Source: Rhyacophila brunnea
Taxonomy: Eukaryota; Arthropoda; Insecta; Trichoptera; Rhyacophilidae
Direction of reading: 5' to 3'
Assembly (NCBI GenBank): GCA_022495005.1
Contig: JAGYXB010001941.1
Location: 310,001-374,000 of the forward strand
Length of the DNA: 64,000 nucleotides
Shown: positions 15,201 to 27,200 of the stretch, one piece after another
Layout of the letters: the number at the start of each line of letters is the position of its first letter
Position numbering within the stretch: the stretch's first letter is position 1
Made by a program: the position numbers and the translations under genes
Notes under the pieces: generated by a model
Seen by the model: only the letters and a program-made list of their open reading frames with translations
Database searches by the model: none
What the model was told of the DNA's origin: nothing

Positions 15201-18200
15201 CGTGGGGGTAGACAGGACATGCGTTGTATAGGGGCGGCACATTATAGAGGGCGGCGAATACGAATACAAATACTGCAACTTTTGACAGCAGTGATGATTT
15301 TCCATGAAGCAGAAGATGCAGTCACTTCATTAGATAGTACCAACATCTTAGTTTAAAAATAAATCAAAACATAACAAATCTTTACAGCATAACTGTTGTA
15401 ATAGGTAGGTACCTACCCATTGTAATAACATATTAGAATGGCGGTTCATCGCACAAGATTTCTTCCGCAAGGGTGCCTACAAACCTGTCAGCGCCACAGA
15501 CCTCCACTCCCTAAAACCACCACTGTTTGAGAGTAGGTTTCTTGGAAATTCTCTAATTACCAGTAGATTGTGTGTTTGTCAATTTAAAGATTTTTAGTGT
15601 AGGCATTTATCGATTTAACCTTTCCCTTACCATGGTAAAAAAATTACGTCCGTTCCCATGCCGTCCACTCAGTGTTCCGATAGAAATTTGGAATTTTAAG
15701 GCATTTTAAAAGCTAATTGATTGCTTCAAAAGGTAAAGTATGTTTTTAAATACTATTTAGTCATCGTTTAACATGTTATTCTGTGTATATCACATGCAAT
15801 TATCTTATAATCGTGTATAATAATCGGACATCGATAAATGTACGTCATAACCAAACCACGGTGTGTTTCGATCTGTTTTAAATGGAACAACGAACACACG
15901 CTGGCATTTCACGGAGAGTGGGGATGGCTAATTCATCCGAAGCGGACGAGGGTGTTGTAAGGTAGACTAGCACGTGTGCAGGCGTTCGTTATTACGTTCG
16001 CCACATAAAATAATAGATACCAAGCATATTATGAAATAATATTGGCTTCGATATATGTTAATGAACACATTAAGTTTTATTGCTTACATTTTGTCCAATA
16101 TATAGTGGACAAAAACATATATCTAAATATATATCAAACTCAAAATTTTATGAAAACCTTTTTAGGGGCTTCTGAAACTAGGCGCTTCACTTGAAGAGTT
16201 AAAAAATACCAACAACATGACGTGTAATAATATTATGTATTTTATATTCAACGAAAAGAAATAAGTATGAATGAAAAAGTGTGCACAAAATTGTCGGATT
16301 GCCCAAAGCGTACCGAAACTACTTATTATGGTTTTATTTTGGCTGGGTTTATCTGATTTTTTAAAACTATCCAACACCATACTATGTAAATTATTGTAGT
16401 ACTCGTTCAAGAAAAACAAATAGGTACGTATGACTCACAATGCACTATTTATGTCGGATCTTGACAGCCTACCTCCACACTTCACCACTAAGAAATAATA
16501 GTATAATATTATGTATATACCTACATCAGATTGAGTATGATCATATTTATTTATATAATAATATTATTTGGTAAGTACTTATGAAATTAGAATGATTCAG
16601 TAATCTTAAAATGAATTTCTTGTACCTACCTAAAATCCACCGATCTTATGGACATATTATATTATATAGTTAATAATATATAATATTATAACACAATATC
16701 ATGTAAACACAACAGGTTCACTATGATTATTTATTTACATATTAGGTATGTAATTAGGTACCTACTTTATAATTTTATTATTGGTACTTATAAAATTAAG
16801 AGATACAAATGTAAAAAAAAAGTAAATATTCATTGTACCTACTAAAAGATATTATACCGATTTTTCCGACGGGAAAGTTTGAACATAGGTAACTGCAAAC
16901 ACTATAAAATATTTTTTGCAACTGTGTGTCTACTTCATAAACAAAAGAAACTCCACGTGTACTACCTAGTTGCACTTGAATTGCATTTGCTGACTCATTA
17001 TTATTTTCGGATGAAAGCTATTATTAGTGATTTACGACGACAATACAATTTATTACGGTTCAACCATGGACCAACAAAATAATGTCTCATTTATAATCTT
17101 TTATAATTAAAAAAAACCAATATAGGTAGGTATTAGTCATATCGTCAAAAAAAGGATATTTTAGAATATCGTATTAACTACACCGCACCGCAATTTACAA
17201 TTTTCAGTTAACGATAATAAATAAATACAAATATATTATTATTGATGCCAGTCATTAGAACATACCTTCATTTTCTGTAGCTGTCTGATTTCAATGCAGG
17301 GTATTTATTTAAACGGGTTTAACATTTGGGTTTGAATACAACATTTGAATGGGTAGGTACAACAATATTATGAAATTTATCGCATCGTATTATTTTCCTA
17401 AAATTCTAAAACAGAATGAAATAATATTACCCTCGCCAATATTTAACATATTGCATTGCCTAATATGATAATAGTATAAACATGTAGAACATGTGAATAC
17501 GCCACGCCACATGCTGTGCTGTTTTTATTTAGCCCGCTCGAGATTTTTTTCAATTGCTTGTGTCCCACAAACTGATGTAATCCTTACACAACCTTGCAAC
17601 AAGGGTCCGTATTCTAAATCCGGGGAGAGAGATTTTATTACTTTATTATTTTATTACTAGAATTATGGTCAATGGCAATGGACCCTTTTTGTCAATTGTT
17701 TATGAAAAAACGCCACATGTAGCGAAGTTAACACGGAAAAATGAACATTAATAACATTGCGTTAAAGGTTGCTCTGGCGTTTATCGTCAGATGTATTTGA
17801 GAAATGTAAACTTCAAGGTTCGATATATTATGGGAGGCTATCACTGAATGCATTTTTCACAGAATTATGTTGAACAAAGACATACATTTCTATCTCTGAC
17901 TAACAAATGACATTTTAAAATAGTGTCTCATGTTTACATTACTATTATGCGCGTTTCTCTAACGTATATCTTTCTAGATAGCCCTGTCACTGTCTTATCA
18001 AAATATTGATTAGACTTTCGAAAAATGATTAATTTTACATATAAGACATTCAATTTAACTACCTACATATTTTTCTTTTTATGCCTAAATATTTTATCTA
18101 CAAATAGCTAAAAGTAGACGTTTATATACATAATAATAAGTGGGGTATCTATGATTTTAGGTCATTTCTAAACTGCGAGACCATCGTGGCAACGGGAGTG

Positions 18201-21200
18201 TTAAGGTAGTCCAAAATAAATAATAAAATAAGAAAATACGTAGGCACATTACAAATTAAGGATGTCACTGCCCTTATTTCAATAAAAACAATAAAAATGA
18301 TTAAAAAAAATTGTATACTATTTACCTACCTCCAGTATTGTGTTTAGTTTAGGCAGGATTTAATTAAATTTAAAAAACTAACTAGTACCATCTACAATTT
18401 GTATTATTAGTTTAATGACAAAATAAATGAGTATGGCTGACAAAGTTTAGTGTACACTGTTTATTAATTGAACTGGCGTTTATGTAGTGGAACTCCATTA
18501 TACTAGTTCTGAAACAGAGTTATTTTTGTTTTAATTTTAACGAAAATAACTTTGTTGCAAAACCATTCCACAGCTGTTTATGTCGGATCTCCATAGCCTA
18601 CCTCCACCTTTCGCCAGTGCTGTGTATATTTTTATATTCATTGTTTATTATATTAGAATATAGTTTATTATTATATTATATTCATTTCATAATACAATTC
18701 TGTACCCTAGAACTGAACTATATTAAGTGCCATATCCAAAATTTCTCAGTAGAGCCATTTTAAGTTTATTGAAACATATTTTTTCTTCTGTATTAAAGTT
18801 TTGGCAAAAGTTTTATAGTTCTTAATTTTTTTTGAGAAGACATTTGATTATTTTATATACTTATCACAGTCTATGTGCATATTTCAGTGTTTTAACTTAG
18901 TTATATAGAAAATAAACACTTAATACTATTTAGCTTTAAGATAAAAATATTATGTTACTTTTAGTACTGCTTCAAATAGTATTATGTGCCATTGACATTC
19001 AGTGAAGGGATATATTATGTTGAATAAAGTACACTCAATATTGATTTAAAAATGTATATTAATTAATAATATTACAAAAATAATGTATGTTTTAATAATA
19101 ATCTCGAATAGTGGGGTTACAAAACTGGAAATTTATTAATATGATCTCGAACATTTTGTTTAATAAATTCTGGTATTTTTGTTGATGGCGGTTGCTTTCC
19201 TCTTTTATTGTGTTCAACATTTCTTCCAACAGACTTTTTAGATAGTGCAGTAGTAATAAATGTTTGTGAAATATTTAAGGTATTTAAAAAAAATACTTTG
19301 CACACTTTGGTAGACTGACCATCTAATTCAAAGTAGTATTGACGTGTATGATTTCTTTTATCGATCCTTTTATCATTTGTCTTCCTTTTTATCGGTATGG
19401 ACTTTACATTTAACGCAACAAATTGCCGTTTGTGGTCAATGATTTTTCACTTTTCCAAAATGCCTTGTGAATTTCATTTCTATGATGAGCTGAAAAATGT
19501 ATGGAACATTTAAGGCGACATTCTGTCTTGCGGGGTGCAAGAACTTTTTGTGCTGGGATAGCTTGTGTTTTAGTCGTACGTTCCTCTCCTGCTGCTACTT
19601 TTTGTTTTCTAATGTTATTTTTCCAATTTAATGTATTTCTCTATCTTTTTTTCCCTTTCTCACATTCAGTTGTGCTTCGTCCACGATATCAGTCAAATTT
19701 TGATTATCTGTATCTGAAATTTACGAAATTGATATATTGATACATCTGATTCAGAACCATTCTCGCTTTGATGGTAATCAGGATCGTCAGCTATACAATC
19801 TTCATCGATATATGTAGATGTTTCATGTACAATATTAATGTTATCGCATTGGAGAAGATCTGAAGTCTCGGAAGCGAGAGTGGGTTGTATTGGTTCAACC
19901 GATGTTTCCAACACTTCATAGTAAACGATGTTACCACTCTGACCAAATGCATACAGATTATCATCACACACAATATCACAATGGCTTATTTTTTGATAAC
20001 CAGCCACAGTTTTGTCGACATAAATCAAGTCCTCTAGGGGTGCATTTATTTGCCTTTCAATTGATGAACTCCCTGCATCGAAAACGAAAATGACCCATTA
20101 TCAATCTTAAAAAATTAATGGATTTAATACTATGACATTTGGCTCATACAAAATTAAACAATACTATTTCCAAACTCGAATAATCGAGCTACACTATTAT
20201 CATGTCAGCCAGGTTTAACATATAATTTAATAACATTGTTTGATTTCATAAAACTGATTATAAATTCCTACCTTTCGTTTCTGAATCGTTGTTTGACACT
20301 GCGGTAGTAATTCATCACAGTCATCAATAATATTATTGGTTTGTATTTTCACTAAGTCCAGAATACGTTTACTTCTCTCCGACATTATTGTAATTAACTT
20401 TTCTTATTTGGAATAAATGTTTCAATGCAAAACTGTTTCAAACATTCGCACAAAGGAGTTAATACAACAAAAATGTGCGGTCGTCTGTCAAGTGTCAAAC
20501 ATTGTTCGTACTAACTCCGCAAGATAACACTTAATACTGTTTAATTGTATTGGTTGTTTTGACTGAATGGACTTAATATCAATAAATAACAAAACACCCA
20601 CAACTAAAGAGTATTAAAAGACTTAAGTATTCTTTGATTCCAAAATCAAGATGCACTTAATATTCTTTAAAACGCAATATCTCAGGAAATAATTGATATA
20701 GGAGTTAATACTGTTTACCATGGGAAAGAAGAGGCAAAATCATGAAGTTTAGTGCAATAAAGTGACTTTTGAAAATTTTGGAGTTAATACAGTTCGGTTC
20801 TAGGGTACAGAATTATTATTCGGCTTATGTATGTCCCTTAATAATATCCATTTCAAAGTTGAACATGCGATTATAAATGTTACTAGCGCTCGAAATGGAA
20901 AGTTTACGAACCGAAGCTCTCGACAGTTTTCTGAAGAACACTACATAGTTATCATTATTATAGTTAGAAGACATAGTTATCAAATTTGATGTGTATTCCA
21001 TAAAAATAAGTGTGTTAGATTTTCTATTATATGACGTATCGAACTCAGACGGTCAAATTATTTTTTCCACGAGACAGAGCGACAATTTTACCGATTTCAC
21101 GAACAGGAACGGCGCTCCGGTCCATTTCGAGCCCTGAATAGCTACACAACCGTTTTTAATATTCTATAATTAATGATGTATCATTCTAAAAGGGTACATT

Positions 21201-24200
21201 ATTACTATTCCAAGAAACAGTATTGTTATTTGATATAGACATAATATATTTATGTTTATTAGTGTTTGAAGGGGTACATATCCGGTCAAAGTGTTAAACC
21301 TACATAATATTATGTACATTGTTTTAAAAATAGTTACAACATTTTATAGAATGTAATCCGATGTTAATAATAAAATGCTTAACGGCCCACGTGCTCGTCG
21401 TAGGTCAAAATTGAGTTTTTATTGTATTTTCAAATCATGATCCTGGACACTCCTTAAACGTTGTAGATAATCTATTTACATCATTTTAAAGCCTAATTAT
21501 CCTTTATATTTATTTTAAACATTTGATGACTGCATAAAGTATTTTTGTTACATAAAATAGTATTCTTTTAAACCTCTCGCTCTAATGTTTTAGAATATAG
21601 TCATATTTCGGTACATAACTGTGCAGTGGTGTTAAGATTTTTTTACATTTATTAATTTTTAAACGCATTTATAAAACCATTAGTATAATTTATTGCGAGA
21701 TAATTTTTGTAAAATATTCACGATAAAAATTATATTGATAATCTCTGTGATCCCAAATTTGACAAGAATTAGGCATTTTATTATTCAAAAAATCGGCAAG
21801 ATTAACACATTTGAAGATGATTCTAAAGATACTTATTATAAGCTATGTCTTTGACATTCAAGTGTGATAAACATCTTATGAATAATGATTGCTTTATAAT
21901 AATTATTGACCTAAGAATAAGGTAGTGTTTTTTTGAAATATGCCATTTCTTTTGTCATTCCCCAGTGGTTAAGCTACAACATACGGCCGTAGCCATAAGT
22001 TGACAAACTATAATTAAAGTAGGGAGTAAAATGATATTGACGCGCGTGTTTGAACATGTACCGTTTAAAAAAAAAATTAAAAAAATTCGGTTAGGTACAT
22101 GTTCAAACACGCGCGTTAACATAATTTTACTCCCTACTTTAATTATAGTTTGTCAATTTATGGCTACGGCCGTGTGTTGTAGCTTAACCACTGGGGAATG
22201 ACAAAAGAAATGGCGTATTTCAAAAAAACACTACCTTATTCTTAGGTCAATAATTATTATAAAGCAATCATTATTCATAAAATGTTTATTACACTTGAAT
22301 GGTCAAAGACATTGCTTATAATAAGTATCTTTAGAATTATCTTCAAATGTGTTAATCTTGCCGATTTTTTGAATAATAAAATGCCTAATTCTTGTCAAAT
22401 TTGGGATCACAGATATTATCAATATAATTTTTTATCATAAATATTTTACAAAATTATCTCGTCATAAATTATATTAATGGTTTTATAAATGCGTTTAAAA
22501 ATTAATAAATGTAAAAAATCTTAACACCACTGCACAGTTATGTACCGAAATATGGCTATATTCTAAAACATTAGAGCGAGAGGTTTAAAAGAATACTATT
22601 TTATGTAACAAAAATACTTTATGCAGTCATCAAATGTTTAAAATAAATATAAAGGATAATTAGGCTTCAAAATTATATAAATAGATTATCTACAACGTTT
22701 AAGGAGTGTCCAGGATCATGGTTTGAAAATACAATAAAAACTCAATTTTGACCTTCGACGAGCATGTCCCCCCTTAAAGGTAACTTTTTATTTATTTATT
22801 TAGGTTAACCAACAGAACCAATCACCGAAGAATGAATATGTATAATAAAATAAACCAATTAAATACTGATTGATGGTCCCAATAACAGGCGACTACAGAA
22901 ATCATAAATAAATCAAATTAAATGAAATATTATATTATGCAGAGCTATTAAAAAAAATGATAGAAAGAAAAAAAACACACGGCTGGTAGGTACTTATAAT
23001 AAATAATTGGGCATGAGAATCACCTTTGTTATGTCATTAATACAAATGTAGAAAAGTAGTGGAACTAGATGTGAGCCTTGTGGTACACCAGATGGAACAG
23101 TGTACGTGTTGGACGAACGGCCGTTAATAATTATTACGATAGTTTGTGAGTAGGTACAGCCATGCTTGTCATACAAAATATACAACAAAAGTACATAACC
23201 TAACCTAACACGGTTGAGTCCTTATGTGAGGGGTGATGTGAAAATTAACCAGCGGTCGAAACCGGAAATTTTCCAACATTTAACTACTGTGCTCGATTTT
23301 TGTTATAATGTACCTACTTTGGGTTGAGTTTAACAGAAAGTAAAATCGCTTAAAAATCTTTGTAGCAAAAAACCATTAAGGCTTATTATTGCTTATCAAA
23401 TTTTTTGATATACGAAATGTCTAAAATAGCAAAGTATCGCATTTAAACTTCAAGAAAAGATTTGTAAAATAAATAAATTTAATTATTTTCTTGGGAATTT
23501 TTCAAACCGTTCGCTCATTTCGAGTCCAAAAACGAACTCACTTTTTACCATGTTTTTCTTAGCTCGTTTTCTTGTTTGTTTGGCGGTTGTTTATCCAGTA
23601 CAAATCTTGCAATCGATTTTTAACTAACTTCCCGACTAGCTAGACATTTGAAACTTTTAGAATATATTATAACACGATGTCAATGCATTCTTTTAATACT
23701 TTTAGCCGTCTTTAAGCAGAATTGAATTCATTTTCAGTTAATTCTGTTTTGTATGAAAAGTTATTTCGGAAGAAATCCGTAATCCAATCCACTATTATCG
23801 GTTGCTAAGGGTCCTAGCAACTAAATTATTAATATATACGTGCGTTACTATGGAAATCAAAAAGACATTTCAGTATTCTATATTATTTTTGTTTGTTTGT
23901 TGCAAAATAGCAAAAAAATGATTTGTTGACAATTGCCTTATTTGTCCAAAATTATTAATACATAGAATTGTCAAGTTCGTGGTATACCTATACAAAGTTC
24001 TTTTTATCTTGTAATTATTACTTGCGACTTTATTCCCCAGTGTCTCATGACGTGTACTCTGTTTTTATATTATTTTTTTATTAAAAAAAAAACACGAATC
24101 AAATTATTTAAAGATAACAATAATGTTTCTTATCTAACTGTAGACTTGACTTTATGTATTCAATATGTAAATAAATCGTTTAGATTCATTACAGCCGAGA

Positions 24201-27200
24201 TAAGTTAGAGATATGAGAGATACGAGATAAATTGATTGATACTTTCGTGTTTAATATTATATTCTATATTAACTGATACTGCTGAGAAAGTGGAAAGTAG
24301 ATATAGTATCGCCGGCTTATCCAACAAGCACAGGAGGCAAGAGAAGTAATGCAAAATAAGTCACAAGAATGCAGTGACGTCCCTAGATAAAATGCCGCCA
24401 CATTTTTTTTATACAGTACTTTTTATCATTCTTTCATGACTCCAATATCTAAGAAATGTGTTGTATGGATACATTACTAACAAGATATAGGCATACCAAT
24501 AAATCTAATTTAAATGCCATTTCTGCTTCAAGAGACAATATTGCGAGTCTACGGTTTCAGATTTGTACACTTAAAAAAACACCTGACAACTTCCAAAACT
24601 CGCGAGCGACTGACAAACATATTTGAATAAAATTTAAATTAGGTATGCAATAGTATCATTGCTGTTCACCAACAACGTGACGTCCAAGACAACAGAAGTA
24701 AACTAGACATCGCGAACCCGATAAAAAATAAAGTCCTGTTCAAAATTTTGTAGTACCTACCTAATATTTTGTTTCCAATCAGTGAGCTGATTTTTTTAAT
24801 GGAAAGATATTTCCGTTATTACTAAGTTTAGGTGGCTTTCTATGTATAATTAATGCTTCTCCTCGATTTGCCGCCCTTTGGGTAACTGCCGCCCTCAAGC
24901 AACGCTCAATCGGTCTACCCCCACGGGACGTCACTGTAAGAATGTCTAGAAATCCCTGTCCTACCCGCCGTGAAAACAACGTCGCAAGACAAGTCAATAG
25001 GCGGAATACCAATGGTCGTGATAGCTAATTATGAACTTTCTGAACGCCGTAGTCTAGCGTAACTGCGAGCAGTAATGTTGCCAACTATATTGTTGACAAA
25101 ATATGCCGGATAAAGTGCGAAAGTGAGCTAGTAGGCAGAAATAGATTTTATGAAAATTAAAAAAATATATATAGAAGCTCGTTGTCTTGGTCGAAGAAGA
25201 ATTTATTGTTTCTCAAGATTGCGATTATCGCATAAAAATATTACATGTTGGTTATATAAAGGAAAAAGACCACCGTCATCGATTTTCAAAGAAATCTGGT
25301 GTGATATTGTATCATTTATGAAAAGAAAAAAACTGTTCAGGGCTTGAAATGGACCGGAACGCACCGGAGCACCGTTCCGGTTCATAAAGTCTCCAAAATT
25401 ATCACTCCATATCGTGGAAATATGAATTTGACCGTCTGAGCTAGATACGTCATATAATGAAGAATCTAACACAGATTATAAAAATAAGTACATATATAAT
25501 TTAGATAACAATGTTATATGTTCGTAATATTATTGTCGAGCGCTCAGGTTGGTAAAATTTTCCATTTCGAGCGCTGAAGCTATTGAAGCAGTGACGAAAA
25601 GCGGTGCATTAAACGCCATACGCCAAATGCTAGATCAGAAAAACGCTGTCGAGTAGCCTAAATTGAATTATAACGATATTGACATGAACTTTGATAATAG
25701 GTATTTCAAAAGTTATCACGGAATCAAATAATTGCATTGTATGACATAAAAATTATCCGAATATTATAACTATTTCATTACAGAGGGATGGTTAAGTTTT
25801 CATATAATTTTGTAATTTGAAGATATAGTCATAAAATATAATGTTTGAGACTTTCAAAGTTGTTTTTTTTATCGTAATAGATTTTTGGGTTTCCACCACG
25901 TGTACTTCTTCCTTCTTAGATAATGGGCTCTGCAACGAGCTCGAAACGTCGAGGAAAGAATGAAGAAGTACACGCGGTGGAAACCCAAGAATCTAATTCT
26001 AATACGATAGTCATAAAATATATATTTGCTACTGCGTGACTAAGCCAATCAAAAAGCACTGGTTAAACTTGACATACCGATAGTATAACTTAATAATCCA
26101 GGAGTTATCAAACTATTCCGTTTCACGGCACCCTTGGTGTGCATCAGATTTTTTTCAAAACCTAAACCACTAGTTTTTTTGGATGTTTACGGAAAAATAT
26201 TTTTTCCCACTCGAATCCAAATATGTCTCGGTTTTAGTGAAAATATCAGAATTTTCCGCGGCACATATATTAGTAACTCTATAAATTATCTAATTGTAAA
26301 AGATTTTTCTTTGAAATTACTATTTCAGTCTCAATTTTATGTTTATCAATATTTTGTAGCACACTATTGGAAACCCCTGCTATAGATGAGCGAACATCCA
26401 AGTAAACCAGTTTACTCTTTAAGGCTCCAAGAGCCCTAAGATAGGTATAGTGGGGGCCTACTTGGTGATAAACTGATAAGGTTACATTTTTTTTTAATTG
26501 CAAGATAGTCGTTTTTGTAAAACGTTACAACACGAACAAATTGCGGATTGTTCACAATAATTAATTACTAAAGAGAAAGCTTGACAATGTACAATCGCGG
26601 TCATAATACATTAAAAAAACCGTATTTAAAAAGTAGTCTTAAATTTCGAGACATAGGGAGAGTTTCCTCAGCCCTCATGATGCTCTGGTCGCAGTGATCC
26701 TCACTCATTTCAATTAAAGGAATGAACTTAACTAATTCACCTACGATCAACACAATCAACATTCGACAACGAACCAATATGCATTAGGATGCTAAGCGCC
26801 TAGTAACATCGTAACAAATTCTATATTACAGATTCACAATGAAGAGACTACCGCATAAAAGGAAGAAGAACACTATGAAGGTACCAGAGAATGGTTGGGG
26901 CTATTCTAACATGTCACTTAACTCCGCAAAGCAATAAAAAATGATAAGTATGTTATGTAGGTAATCGGACAAAACAAAACAGTGTCAAAACAGAAAGGTG
27001 GCAAAACAGAACAGCCAGGGGATTTTTTTTTAATAAAACATTCAGTTTTGTGGAATCTATTTTATTAATTAAATACTTTAAAACTTAAGTTTATAAACGA
27101 AATATATAAAAATATTTAATTCTTTACTGTTTAAAAGTATTTTTTTAAACGGTACATGTTCAAACACGCGCATTGACATGATCTTACTCCCTACTTCATT

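Noticed and set aside
21383..22773. Palindrome as an assembly artefact
   Set aside because: The same structure occurs at 61361-62753 with its own TTAA target site and clean host borders, so it is a real element.
23196..23212. CCTAACCTAAC, similar to the insect telomere repeat
   Set aside because: Only two units, unsupported by any array. The GGTTAGGTTAGG at about 33615 is likewise too short.
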